Source: Thunnus maccoyii (lineage: Eukaryota; Chordata; Actinopteri; Scombriformes; Scombridae). From it: DNA of 64,000 nt. This document shows, in pieces, positions 1-14,400 of this stretch (its first letter is position 1; each line of letters begins with the position of its first letter). The notes beneath the pieces are model-generated. The model saw only the letters and a program-made list of their open reading frames with translations. It was not told where the DNA came from and did not search any database. The position numbers and the translations under genes are program-made. The stretch covers positions 25,740,542 through 25,804,541 of the forward strand of contig NC_056543.1 of the NCBI RefSeq assembly GCF_910596095.1. The letters run 5' to 3'.

Positions 1-1463
1 TGTGGTCCTCAAACACAAATAAGCACACAAATGCATTTGCATGTTCAAAGCTCTCTTCATAATATAAAACATAGATTACAAATGATTGAAAAACCTCTCT
101 GAATTTACTCCCTGGCTGTCATTAACCAGGCTTTTGTGGGAAATATTCCACAGTATGGCAACAGAATGAAAAAAATGTGTTTTTGTGTTTTGATTAAAAC
201 AGATTTTTGTTGAGTGACCTCTTGTGAAATAGCTGAGTGTCTCTAATTACTGAAAAGTAGTTTCCTAAATACATCAGGAGCACCCTCTTAATTGTCCCAA
301 AGTACCTATATCGTCTCCATGTGGATGGAGTTAAATTACCCTTTTTTAACAATCTTTGTGCCTTTTGCCTTATTTTTAATGAGTTGAAATAATATTCTGC
401 CAGTCTTTGGAAATAATAAGTTGGATAAATAGAGTATCTATTGGTGCTTTACACAAGCATGAAAGATGTGTTGGATACATACAGTACATACAGTCCTACT
501 TATTGAGCTCTAATGCACATAGATTCTGATATGGACAGAAGGGACATGCAAAAGATGGAAGACATCATCAAGCATCAATGACAGCTCAGCTAATGTGTGT
601 AATCAAAGCAAAGATCATTTTTGACATCAGTAACATGTAGCATTAAGAACGTCACCCCCCTCCCGTCTTGGATCAAAGTGAGTGGATCAGGAGTGGAGTT
701 GTTATTGTAAGGGTCATTATAACTTGGACGTTATTGATTAGGTAAATTATCTGCAGCTTGTCCAGTTGTTTAGTTTATTTGTGAAAGCCATGCATCATTT
801 TATCAGGAGAATCCTGGTAGCAGCAGTTTGACCAGAGCTGCGATATCCGCCATTGGCCTTAAGTTCATTTCATCATTAAAAAATAAATAAAATTGGAGTT
901 TTTGGATGACTTGAAGATAGATTGGAGCATAACTTTACTAGCCCAAATCAACAGATTGAACAAGCAGACAGAGTGATAGAATCTCAGGTAAGGTATTAAA
1001 AAGGTTTGAAAATTGTGAATATTGTTTTAAAATTAAAATAAAAAAAATCACAAAACAAGTGTTTTTATATGCAAGTTTTATACCAACATACTGTACATTC
1101 AATAATGACAGCTAAGTGTTTTTCAAAGTCAAGCTTTTTGTGTTTCTCTGTGTTTTCGTGTGTATATGAAGGAGAAAAATAGATAGAAAGCAAGTGTACA
1201 CACACACACAACTGTGTATATTGTAAAAAAAAATGTCCTTACCAAAGTCAAAACCAAACCTACGCTCTTGCTGATGCATATACAATCAAGAGAGCTGAAT
1301 GTTCAGGATGAAAGCAATAAATGAAGAAATGAGAAAGAAAGGCAGGATTTGAAAGGTTTATGTGGTGAGAGAAATGCAGAGATTTATGGTCAGAGGAAGC
1401 AATGGTTTGTGGGGATGTCTCAGGCTTCAGTGCACATTAAGTGGGCAGTAAGAGACAATACAA

Positions 1464-1464
<1 letters not shown>

Positions 1465-1520
<56 letters not shown>
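1465..1520. repeat. (CA)n microsatellite
   Basis: An uninterrupted run of about 28 CA units inside the ELK channel intron. It produces spurious open frames rich in Thr-His or Cys-Val. Confidence 0.97.
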
Positions 1521-1523
<3 letters not shown>

Positions 1524-1777
1524 ATGTTCACTATTAAACTTGTGAGGACATTGTATTGACTTGCATCTATTCCTTGGTGGCTAACTTTAACCAGAACTAC
1601 CCACATGCAGTGATGTGGGCTCACATGTGATGATGTGAACAGAAACATTACACACTGCAGACAATAGATACCATCTGTTGTCAACATTTCTTGCATGAAA
1701 CAATAATACAGTCTGCAGTTTTCAAGTGAAAGGTGCTATTGTGCCTGAATCTGTGCTATATCCCTTTAAATGTTAAA

Positions 1778-2110
1778 GGGGTCCTATTATGCTCTTCCTT
1801 ATTTTCCGTCATATATATAATGTTGCAATGTCGGATATTCATGTTGTAGAAATAATCTCTGTGAGCAAAAAGCACCAGTTTCAGACTGCTCTGGACACTC
1901 TGTCAGTTTCCAACAGTTTTTTCTACTTTCAGCGTGAGCTGATGTCATCTAGTGACTGATTTCGTTATATGGTCATCTGCTCCAGGCGGAGCGCCCACAA
2001 GTGCTCCAGTGTTAGTGCCGGAGTTCACTGCTACGCTCCAATAACATTATGGCATTTTTCCACTGTTTTGGGGGTAGTCACGCCGAGCCATGACTCGAGT
2101 TGAGCTGGCA
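1778..2110. repeat. Probable interspersed repeat, non-autonomous DNA element remnant
   Basis: The block opening with ggggtcctattatgctct resembles from memory a repeat family common in fish genomes. The borders are approximate, and no target duplication or terminal repeat was verified. Confidence 0.4.
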
Positions 2111-3383
2111 CACTCTGAGTGCATAATAATAATCAGGGCTGAAAATAGTTCACAACAAATGCACTGTATACTTCCATTAGTAAGAGTAGAGTGAGATGTA
2201 TTAAAAACTACAGTGCCAAGCTGTTTTAGGAAATTACTGAACCTTTTTCTAAAAAAAATAAACTATATTGTTATCATTTTTTAAAGATTTACATGGGTTC
2301 AGGGCCGAGTGCCAGAGACAGGGGAGGGAAATCAAAAAATATTGAGAGATTAATGCATTTTTGGTTTTGGTCTTACATGGGATTTGTTGACAATAAGAAA
2401 AACACAGAATAACATCAGCTTCATCTATTAGTAAAATTTGGGTTTTGGAATGAGTATAGGTGTTACTTTTGTGTTGTATTGAGTTTTAATAACTTTGCAC
2501 TGGCAGTGATGTGTGTATAATTATGGTCATCTAAAGTTAAAAAGGGAGACAAGAGAAAAGGGAAGAGATGACATGACTTAATGAATCCCTCTGAATTTTA
2601 TCCTACTGAGTTTGGAGTTCTCTAGTGGTCATCTGCCCTAAAGCAGTAACAGACAGATATTTATACATTTTTGCACCAGAGTTTTCCAAAAATGTGAGTT
2701 GGGTCGCTCCGCCTGAGGGAGCAGTCATCCTAAGATAATGTCATTAGTCTGGGTTTCAGTGGACTGTGTAAGTGTCCTGTAGTCTAAACGCTGTTTCAGC
2801 GGCTTTTCTACTCGAGCAAGAATTAAATTTAGAGAGAGGGAAACTGCTATGCAGTACACTTAGGAAAGTGCATTATAAAATAGACAGCCCCAGTCATCAC
2901 TTGGTGATATGTGGTTAGCTGTTCAAATTCAGCACAAACCTGACTGTGGAACTGTTTAATAAAAATGAATGTCACAACCACACAAGAATCATTGCTCATA
3001 CTGGGATTAGAGTTGTTTTGGGTTTTAGAATAATAATTGTGTTGTCCTCATAAGTGTTTTGTTCACTAGTAAACAACATTTGAATTATTTTTATTTCAGC
3101 AGTGTATTACTGCCATTGGTGGAAGCAGTAATCCACTTGAGGCAGTGCTTTACAGTGGTTTTAGAGCAGCTAAGTCGTTTTAAGCTCTGTCCTTTTTAAC
3201 TTCTTGGGGCTTATAAAGACTTCCAACAAAGCTTCCCGCTGTGCAAAAGCATTATGGGATTTTCCTGTGGGCCATTGTAGACATTAAACCTTAAAACATA
3301 AAAACATTAAAGTAACAGTAATTAAATCTGCATCATACTAAAAAACACAGCACCATAAAGAAACCTTTCCTCTGTCTTATCAG

Positions 3384-6300
3384 CACTGATGCATGCAGTG
3401 GTGTTTGGTAACGTGACGGCCATCATCCAGAGAATGTACTCACGTCGTTCGCTCTACCACACCCGCACCAAGGACCTGAAGGACTTCATCAGGGTCCATC
3501 GGCTGCCCAAGGCCTTGGAGCAGCGCATGCTGGAGTGTTTCCAGACTACCTGGTCGGTCAATAATGGAATAGACGTCAATGAGGTGAGTTATGATGAAAT
3601 GTTATGACTTATGATGAAATGTTTATACCGATTCTATCTTCAAATTAAAACCTTACCCCTGCATTAACATGAAGGTCATTTTATTTAAAATGCCATTAAA
3701 AAGAAATAGAAACAATATTTTGTTTGGGGGGGGGCGTTGTTTCCTGAAGGTTTGAGATTGTATGTGTTGCTTGTTAGCAAGAAACAACACCCCGATTACT
3801 CACCGGAAAACCTTGCTGTTTTTCATTTTTCAGCATTTCCTACATTCACTAGAAAATAGATCAATAAAAAACATTGATCTCACCTGGGGTAATTGGAAAA
3901 ACATATCAAACTGTCCCTATAAGGCAGTGGATCCCATATGTTTTCTGAAACATCCCAGTTTGGAAGCTGATTTTTATTCAAATAATAACATTACCATGAG
4001 CATGGCCTCCCACAATGTTTATCTTTACTTCTTTTGTGCAAATGAATGCATGTGTGTTATATGGAGTGGAGCAGGTGGACCCAAATGCAGGAGACCGTAG
4101 GCAGAGCAAAGCTGAAGAATAATGCCTTTATTCCAGGCTCAGGTACAGGCAAAGTAAAACTGAATATAATTGAACAAACAGAGCAGAACAAACTGAACAG
4201 AACAAAGGATCCAACAACACAAAACTGAAAACCAGCACTTAAATACAAACTAAACTGACAAGGGGATGAGGTGCAGGTGGAACAGAAGAACAGGAAAGGA
4301 ACTAATAGGCTGGGGAAGACACAGAGAGCAGAGCAGGGTTAACAAGACTAATGTAGGGCAGGTGTGGAGGGAGAGTGTGAAGGGAAAAGCAGGCTGGGGT
4401 CACAGGAGGAAAAACACAGAGGGAACTAAAAACCCAGAAACAAAATCCTCTCTACAGTACCTCACACTAACATTTTAAACCTTCAAACATACAAGTGAAA
4501 CCAACATAAGAAACAACAAAAGTCTGACAGATTGTTGAATCATTTTAGCATTTTAGATATTTACAGAACATCACCCTTCTGTCCATCTACAGATACCCCT
4601 TCAATCTATCCATGAATATCGATAGCAAACAGATCAATAATCATAAAGGGCATCTATGGCAATGTAAGATCACAACACAGGATTAAACAGTCAGTTCATC
4701 TTAATATTCAAAGTATCTGTCCTTGTCCCACTCAGTCAAGACTTAACATCACAGGGAACAAAAAGCTGAGGGTCTCTGGTAGACTGGTGGATAATGGCAG
4801 CTAAGGAACATAGAGCCAGCAACATTTATACAGTGAAAAAAAAAAAAAGTTTATTTGGCTTTAATTCATTTTTTCCTGGTCATGTGAGGTCATGCAGTGA
4901 CTCTGTTCCCCAGTTTGGGAATCACTGCTTTAAGGTGGCTGAAGATGACAGAGTTTCTGTGAAAAGAAATGTTAAATGTGAACCTGCTCTGTCTTTACAG
5001 CTTCTGAAGGACTTCCCAGATGAGCTGAGGGCAGACATCGCCATGCATCTGAACAAGGAGCTGCTTCAGCTGCCCCTGTTCGAGTCAGCCAGCAGGGGCT
5101 GCCTGCGCTCCCTCTCCCTCATCATCAAAACCTCTTTCTGTGCCCCGGGAGAGTTCCTAATCCGGCAGGGAGACGCACTGCAGGCCATCTACTTTGTCTG
5201 CTCTGGGTCCATGGAGGTCCTGAAAGACAACACTGTGCTGGCCATACTGGGTAAGTCAGTGGGACCAGGAGTTAGTTACAGGCAGCAATGTTCATGTTCA
5301 TTTGAATGTTGTGGTTCCCCAAAAAAGACAAAGTTTTCCCTCTGCTGAGGTTTTGAGATATCTAAGATTTACAAATAGCCATAAAGGGGATGCAAGCAAC
5401 TATTTAGATTTTATTATAGTCATTTGATTACTTTTATTTTTTCTAATATAATACAGAATTGTGTCTAAATTGTACCCAGAGGATAATAGAATATTGTGGA
5501 ATTTGTTTAAAAATGGCATCTGCTGACAATGTGTCTGTGTATTTAGTCTGGTGGAGCGGGTCCTTGGAAATAACTCAAACAACATATTTGCTCCCACTTG
5601 TGTTTTTTTCCTTCAATATTCAAGCTATTTTTCTATTTTTTTACCCAAATTACCTCAGTCTATATTCAAATTAATGGCGAGACGGGAACAAAAACTGCTA
5701 ATGAAGCGGCTTTAGTTGAAAATCCAGAGCTATTTGATTTGTTTACTGTCCGATTGCAGAATTACATTCTGGTTACCTAATTAGACTAAAATGCAACAGG
5801 GGTAGCCTATTATTTGAAGGAAATAATGTGTAATAGATTTGGATGAAAACGACACAGCAATCCCACAGTTTGACAATTACCTGTCAGTCTGAGATTTAAT
5901 GAGAGGATTTGGTATGATCGTGATCTGCACTGTGTTGCATAGTTAATGAAAGGGAGAATTGTTCATTTGAAGAACACTGTGATAAGAGCCGGGCGAATAT
6001 GTCTATTTTATATCAAATGCTGTTAAGGGAAGTACAGACTTGAGGTCTTTGGAGAAAAAAAGAGCGACAGATCATCTCTCATTTCAGTGATTACAGTTAA
6101 AATAATTTCACAGTGCTGCGTTTGGTTTCATCCAATCAGACATGCAGAGCAACTTGATCTGGATTCAAGTGGAAATTAAGGTTGATGAAGGAGACAAAGG
6201 AAAGAAGGAGGAAGGCAGGACAGAAAGACAAATGTGATATGTGTGTTTCTGTGTATGTGTGTGTGTGTGTGTCTGTGTATAGTTGTATGTATGTGTATGT

Positions 6301-9300
6301 GTGTGTGTGACACTGAAACAACAGGGAAGGCAGGGCTGAGAGACAGCTGATAAAGAGCTGCTGTTTGTGCTCTGCTGCTTTAGTTATCACCATGCGTGGC
6401 ACACACACACAGTCACGGCTTCCCACAGTGTTAAGCCTGTGAGATATAATTCTTCTGTCCATTGTGAATAGAGATGCAGGAAGTCTTTCTATCAGACCTG
6501 ACATATGTCAGGGTTGTATAGACACTGACAAAGAGATGAATGAATTAGGTTGCTCGATCACTTCTGTTTCCTATTTCTCCTACAGATGGACAAAGCGGCA
6601 TTCCAATTTTTATATTAACCAACATTTAGTTCACTACTCGAAATCACTGTTCAGCTTCTGACCAATTCATAAAACATTTACAGCATATGTCGTTGTGTGT
6701 GTCAAATCATCTGACATGCAAATTTTTTTCATTTTAAGTTCCTGACGGCAGCAAAAGGAAAAAACTGAGCAGAAACAGACAGACAAGGAAGAGTTTGACG
6801 CCCTCAGATACAAACTTCATCGAAGGATCAAAGTGATCTCCGAGAAGAGTGACGCATCAAAGTAAATCATTAAAATAAAAAAATTTCGAAATTTCAGGAT
6901 CACCACTTTTTCATTTAATTGTGTGCAAGTGTTGATAGTCTAACGATGAGTTTGACTGATGATGCATTTATTATCCAAGAACACTTCAAGGTTCAACAGT
7001 TCATGCAACTAGAGATCACACGTTTCATAGAAAACTGTGAAAGTCTTCCAGTCAAAGAAAAGTCTTCAAAACACACCAAAACAATGTGCTCTGCAAAGGA
7101 ATGAGCTGTTTTGGAAATGGTTTGAAGGTGCAACAAAACTGATCTCTGTTGCTATATGAGCTGTCTTAGGTGTTTCAAGATTTCAAAATATTCTTTTTTC
7201 GTCGGAAGTCTTTACTGTCAGCCAGCAGCTGTGAATAGTGCTCTGTTCAGGGTGAAGTTGATGTTTTGTAGGCGGCTTGCAGGTATGTTTCATAACTAGG
7301 CACATGCTAAAATGAAATCTTAGTAGTACGATCTGCGATATTGCCTCAGTCATTACCAAAATAACAATCTGACAGCATTTAGAATAATTTCTATTTTTTC
7401 TACGGCACAGAGGAATAAGATATATCAGGCTTTGGATGCACACACCATAGTTATAAGTAGGATGAGTTCATTGCTGGTTTGGCTCTGGCACATGAGATTT
7501 GTTGACAATAAGAAAAATATAAAAATTGCCAGCCTTATCCTTAAACACTTTGAACACCCTCAAATGGTGAAATCATTTGAAGCCACAAAAAGAAACATAT
7601 AGTTGTCTAAGTGGTTAAAATGTCTTGACAAACTATGTACGTAAAAGTATGAACTGGTCAGGTGGAACAGGCGGTGATGGTGGTGTCACACATAAAAAAT
7701 CAAGGTTTTCACACTCTGAGATCGAATTTTGATTAATGCTATAATCATGTAACTGTGTGAGGAAAACAGTGAGATGTATGGACCTAAAACCAGGGAGGCA
7801 GAGAGAGAATAAACGGTGTGTACGTGTGTGTGTGTGCGTGCACTGGCATTTGTGAAAATTTGTCTCTGGAGATGTGAAGGTGGACTTGTGTTCCAGTGAA
7901 GACTAATATTAAACAGGACACTGATTTGCAGACAGTGTGTGGGTGGAAAAGTCAGAGAGTCATGTAGAGTCGGCTGCTTATACCACAAATATCACAACCA
8001 CCAGTATTACAGTTTACTTGTCATCTCTGTACCTTATTAAAATTCAGACTTCATTTACTCCATTCTATCCATTTACCAAAGAAGCATATGAATGCTTTTT
8101 CTTTCCTTTGTTCTCACTATTTCCACCTTTTCTTGTCTGTGTGATGTGACCGCTGCACTTGTAGATTGATGTCAGTTTTGCAGACTACCCATGTGCACCA
8201 AGAATGGATGGATGAGCAGGTAGATGAATAGATAGAAGGATGACCTGAAGAACTGATTGAACAGATAGAGGCCCTTTATAGGATGAGTCTCATTTCACTT
8301 TTCTTACAGCGGTAGAGCATCCATTCACGATACACACACTGTCTGTTTATCTGAGACGTGCAACCGTGTCATGTTGCCTCTGTTTGTACTGATAGATGCT
8401 CTCCATATATGGATGCTAAGTTGGGATTCCCTTTGAGAGTGATGGATGAGTTATAACGGCTAATGCATGGAAATTTAGGATCAGAGAGATGCGGTTTTGC
8501 CCTTCCCTGCTCACCATTAGCCTGCGTATGTTTGATTGATGAGGAATGCCTCTCATCACTGTCAGAGATGCTTATTTAGAAAGCAGCAGAGTTATAAAGT
8601 ACTTGCCATTGGAGTAAAGGCCAAACCATAGATTCACGAGGACATGAAACATCAATAAAATATTCACCAGATAAGCAGCCATGCCTCACATAATAGCCCA
8701 TAAACTGCTTTTACTTATTATGTATTATTCTATTATTGTATTTAACATACTTAAGTATAATGACCAGTAGTACAAATAATCATCACATCTACACCATCAC
8801 TACCACCAACCTACAGACAAAACACACACTCCATAGTTACATCTGCTAAATGTTTCCCACCAGTTTGAGGCCTTAGTGTCTACTTTAAAATGCACAATGT
8901 TACATGAAGATAAACTGTATCTTATCTTAGATGGGTAGATTTCATGAACAAATATTTTAAATATTTTATACACGGTCACAAATTTCATCCATGAAACAAA
9001 GTAAAATATCGACTTGTTGAGTAGATTGTATATAACATCAAACACTGTCTACATGTTGATATTGATATGTTGATATTTTTTTCTGTTTCTCTACATTTAG
9101 AGGAGCCCATTTTACCGTGAAATCAGTTATATTCATTTATTTGTTGCAGTTGGTGATTATTTAATGTACACTTCAAGTGTCGAACAACATGGGACCTGTT
9201 CATCAGCACTCCAAACTGCATTTTTCCAGTGTTCAAGTGGTGGAGAGTTGTACACACCATCATCTCTGGTGTTATTGTATTGTTTTAATATTTTGGCACA

Positions 9301-11395
9301 CTGATTGAATCCTTATTCAAGGGGAACTTCGGTAACTTAGGTTATGTCTAAGTGACTAATGGGGACAACAAGTTTTGAAATTGATCCAGTATTGAGCGAG
9401 AGTGTTTCAGCCTGCAGCCATGAAATGGGCTGCAATGTAATCCGACGGGGCAATAGGACCCCGTCAATACCATGGATGTATAAAGAGAACTGGATACAGC
9501 ATTGGAGGTGGGGCTCCATTCATTTCTATGAAAGTTGCTTAGTGCCACATGAAGCCAAAAAAGTTCAACGGCTTCCACATTGCTTCCGTATCTATGGGGC
9601 CCATAAAGCAAGTGCACTAGTGACTTTCACAGGCCAAGCCAGCTACTTCTGGTTTAGCCCTCCGGCTAACTTGGGGATAAAACAATTCAATTGTGCCGCT
9701 CTACTAGACTTTTGAAAGATTCAGTCATTTTGCAGGGGTTGTGATGCTCAAAAAAATGTACCCGCTGATACAGATGTCTCTTCCACAATGTAAGTCTATG
9801 GGAAAAAGTCTTTTTGGGCCAAATAGCATCACGTGATGTTATAATTACATGGTTTGGCCGCTATGTCACCTGGTGCTGTTCCTGGGGGCTTGGTCAATAC
9901 GTCCACTAAAAGTGCTAACCTAACCAAGTCTCGCTCAAGAAGAAGTCTCATTCTGAAATCCCATGAGAGTTGAATTGTTGTCCAAATCAGCTAAATATTC
10001 AGCCATGACTTTGAAAATCTTTTAGATAACACTAAGCTATGCTTTCTGTACTCCAACACAACAAACTCCTCCTGGCACTCTTCTCTCCAACTCTTTCATG
10101 GATCAATGTTTAGCTGATTTCAACACTTGGGAGATTTCGGAACGAGAATTCTCCTTGAACGAGACTTGGTGGGACACAATAACAAACAAGGTAAATAAAA
10201 ATGTTTTATTTCTCTGTATGCTCCTTTCCATAATGTTGTCAGACACTTATAATAACAATCTGAGCATGTCAGTGGCAAAAACAAGCACTTTTAGTGGACG
10301 TATTGACGGGACTCTATTGCGCTGCTGCTGGCTGAAACGCTCTTGCTCAATACTGGACCAATTTCAAAAACTGTTGTCCCCATAAGTCACTTAGACACAA
10401 AAAGATGGGAAAATAGGGTCCAGCTTTAAAAATACCAAAGTTCCAAATTTCCCTTTAACTCAACCACCATCTTTACAAAGTTCATTATTGTTGAATTTTT
10501 TCAAAATCTTGATGCAAAGAGGCAAATTACCTGCACCTTGTGAGCAGGTCTAAGTGAGTCAGACTAATTTTAGTGCTAAAATGCAATGTGAATTACTCAT
10601 ACTCCAAAAACCTAGAAGTCCTAAAGTTATGAGTGACACATCCCTTATTTTTAGGAGTTTCCTCTATGTAACTCAGTCAGTTAGGAGCTACTTTTAGGAT
10701 GTTTTGTGAGTAAGGCCCCGAACTGACTGAGGGTATTTAACTAAGCAGGATTAGAAAGTTGGAAAGTGTGAATAATCCTGTGATACTGGTTTGAATCTAA
10801 CAAACATAGTATTTCAGCTAGTGACTTATGGAGGAAAATGGCTCAAAAATATAAATGGAGCTATTAGGTTGTGATATGTCATTGCTGTATAAGAAACAAC
10901 AGAGTGAATATAGTTTACCCAACACTCTCTCTGGTAACATCAGAAGTGCATCTGCGTGTTGCTACAGAGATTCACTTTTATTTGAGGTAGTTATGCTTTC
11001 AGACATGCAGAGCAATTTCTGAAAGAAATGTGAATCAACCAACATCTAGCAGTTATCATACCAACACTGAAAAGAATCAAGCAAATAGGAAAATTGTGTG
11101 ATCTGAAACACACCTGTGACAACAGCTTAGAATAATTTCTTTAGTTGACTGTCATGCAGGCTGAAATCTAATTTCCTCTGGATGTGCTTCAAAGCCGTTA
11201 TAACACTAATCCAGCAAACAGGGCAAGCTCCTCTGAGGTGTGTTTGTATGAATGTGTAGGGGGGTGGGGGTTACATGAGCGTTTATGTGTGTGGCAAGGA
11301 CAGATGTACATGTCTCAAAAGTCAGTTTCTCAAAAGGTCAAGATGTATTGAATTAATGGTCTGTACCTGTGTGCCTGCATTTCCATGTGTGTCAA

Positions 11396-11429
<34 letters not shown>

Positions 11430-14400
11430 ATGAAGTGGATTTATCTTCAAATGCCAAGCCCCCGGCCTATATTTGATCTTGATCATGACACGCATGCACG
11501 CACGCACACACACACAAACACACATCAATAGACGGAATGCGGTGCTGTGCTGGTATTAATAATGAATAGATTTTACATTATTAAAGCACTTTGATTATTA
11601 ATGCTGAAGTGTGGATCGAGCAGAGCCCTGCAGAGCCCTGCAGAGCCCAGGGTGCTCTTCACATGTTACAGCCCATCTCGGCCTTTACAGCATTACACTG
11701 AGGAATGCCCTTGTTGGTAATTAAAAAGGTTCATCTCAAACTGAAGGTCATTCTAACCAAATCTATGTCAGACTATTAGTGCAAACACAAAAAAAATTAA
11801 TTAGAGCCAACATTTTCTACCTCATACTGCGCCGTGTAATGTTTACGAAATTCTGAAACATGAACACACATTCAATCAACTATCCACACACACACACACA
11901 CACACACACCAATTAGCAGCAATATCATTTAAACCCATTGGAATCCATTTTATCTGAGCTGTGGTTGTTCTCCCCACATGTACAGTAACTAAGGAACAGC
12001 AATGGATCCATGCACAACTAATGAAACACGTTGGTCCCGCGGAGATGATGCAGACACCTGAGACTAATTTCCTACAGATTTCATTAAACCAGGACCAGTA
12101 ATTTAATAGTTTCATCAGCCTGTAAATTTCATCTTTAATTGACCTTTACTTTGACCATCCCACCAAATAAGTGTTATGTATGAAGGGATGTGTGATTTTA
12201 ATGTTGTGTGACACACCTAGTTTAGGCTTAAAAATATTGACCTTTCCTTTTATCACACCCCATGTGAGGCACAGCTGCCTAGTTTGTAAGCTTGGCTGGA
12301 TGAGAAAAGCAGGTTTGTGGTCATTCTGAGCAGTTAAGACTTCAAGTTGAAGTGTTGACCTTTAATCATAGTGCCACCACTAGACCGATCAGCACAATAT
12401 AGCTGTTGTACCACAGTTTGAAGATCGTCCTGCCAAGTTAAAACTTAGTGCTGTATAGAGTTTAAACTGAAATTTCACATTTTAAAAGAAAAACTGGAGA
12501 CAAATGAGTCGGCACGTTACATGAAAGGCTCAAAATCACCGGCATTGTTAAAACTAACCTCTTTTATGAGTTCTGTCTTTTTCGCATATACCCAGACAAA
12601 CAGATACAAACACGCTGAAGACGAGACAGATACACACTCTTAAATGTCACATTCAAGTGTTCATCTCCTGCTCAGTTTAACATTTTGCTGTGATTATCAG
12701 AGAAAGCTTTCCCTGACGCTGCTGTCACTCTCGGCTCGGTTGCCACCCATCATCTCTGCGAAAAAGACAATTTGAGCTGAATTGTGGAGGGAGGGGAGGG
12801 GTGGGAAAGAAAAGAAATGGAGGAGTGGAGATGTGAGTGATGTGAAAAAGACAGAGAGACAGACGGAGCATGTAAAGAGCCCATCATGCCAAATTAAGTA
12901 GAAGCACAGATGGGGGGGAAGGGGATCAAGAAATGAGGGTGCAGAAGAGGGTTGGACGGCGTTGAGTCAGACCTGCCAACACTCCCGTTTTTCCCGGGCC
13001 ATCTCCCAGCACCCTCCTGCTTTGTTGTTTCTCCTGTAATTTGCATGGCCCTCAAACTTTATTATGGATAATCGTCATACATGGGTCCATAAGTTTTGTA
13101 TGTTTGTTACCCAAGTTGCCAGATCGTCTATGAATCACAATCTACACACACAGTCCACGCACTGCATACAATTCCAACCCATCTGTTGCCGCAACCTAGC
13201 AACCCACAACCCGATTCAAGGGGCGTGTGCACAGCTGCTCTCTGCACAGGCAGGTGGACCAGATAACTGTTGTCAAAATGTCAGGGCAGGACGGCATTCC
13301 ACCTAAAAAAATCCAAATACACCTGCAAATTTAAGCAGAATTGGACTGAACAGTTTCCATAGGATCTTTCATAGTTTATGTATTAAACACAGGCTTGCTT
13401 CAACGTGCATCACAAACCTCAGCCTTGTGTTGAATTAGTGAGATATTGCTGCGCATTAAAAAACCTCACGTATTTTGAAACCTAAATGTTGGCAGGTATG
13501 CATTGAGTGGAGGTGGTTAGAGGTTCAGAGGATGAGTAGAGGGCCGTGTTCAATAGCTACTGTTGCTCACATGGCGTGCTCTGAGCTCCTGCTCACCCTA
13601 CCTCTCTGCTTCCTTCTCTGTTTGTCACCCCCACCCATCCATTTCCCCTTAATCAAGCTGTGCCAGTCTGCTGCCACCCCCACACTGTGTCCCTCTCCAA
13701 TTCCTCTCTCTCACCTTTCTTCTTCTCATCTTCTCACCCCTCCCTATTTTCAATCCTCCCCCACACTCCATCACCCATTTTAGTTCCCTGCTCGCCTCTG
13801 CCCTACCTTGCCCTGCCTCCCTCCATCTTGGCTCTGTTCCTTCTCTGCTCATTTTCCTCCAGCCCCCACTTTCCACTCCCTTTCTTATCCTCTCATTCCT
13901 TCTCTCAGCTGTGCGGCGGTGCAGCCCCACAAGCACTCTTTGTTTGACTTTTCCCTTTTTTCCCCTCTTATACTGAAAAGGGCTTTCTCTGTCACAAGCA
14001 GAGACTGTATATAAAGATCTTCATATACAGACTACGATCACAAGCCTCACAAATTAATGACTATAATACATTTACATTTTCTTTTTGATATTATGTGCTC
14101 AGGTAACAGATTATATAAGAATACTGCATGGACATACTAGATGGTTATATAATGTTGAGGAATAAAGCGAATACTAACCTGAGCAGCACCATCGTTATCT
14201 TGTTACCTTGAGCAGCATTGTTTCTCCCCCAGTGGTTTAGTTGTGCTGTGAAATGCCAACAGGCAGCTTCTCTGCATTGTATTCACAGAACCCGTCAGGG
14301 TTTTCAAAAATAATCCACTCCAACATGATTACCTCAAAAGAAATGGTGGACGGTGCCCACAATATGTTCTGAAATACAATCATCTTTGCAGATCCTCTAA

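Larger units (their letters stand above)
1..3383 (+). other. Upstream intron of the ELK channel gene
   Basis: No exon is recognisable before the acceptor at 3381-3383, so this is read as the 3' part of an intron whose start lies outside the window. It is AT-rich. It holds a CA microsatellite at 1465-1520 and a probable transposon remnant near 1778-2110. The short open frames here are not protein-like. Confidence 0.7.

Noticed and set aside
1465-1520. Direct repeats as a possible CRISPR array
   Set aside because: Simple dinucleotide microsatellite with no spacers, in a vertebrate genome.
4794-5000. Apparent N-terminal extension of the ELK exon at 5001
   Set aside because: The acceptor ttacag before 5001 and the phase of the preceding exon (ending ...GIDVNE at 3583) show it is intron read-through.
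9348-9715. Open frames of about 90-118 codons on both strands
   Set aside because: They fall inside the foldback element and its nested insertion and have no transposase-like motifs.
13475-14014. Ser/Pro-rich open frames on both strands
   Set aside because: They arise from the pyrimidine-rich tract; no exon-like borders or conserved residues.
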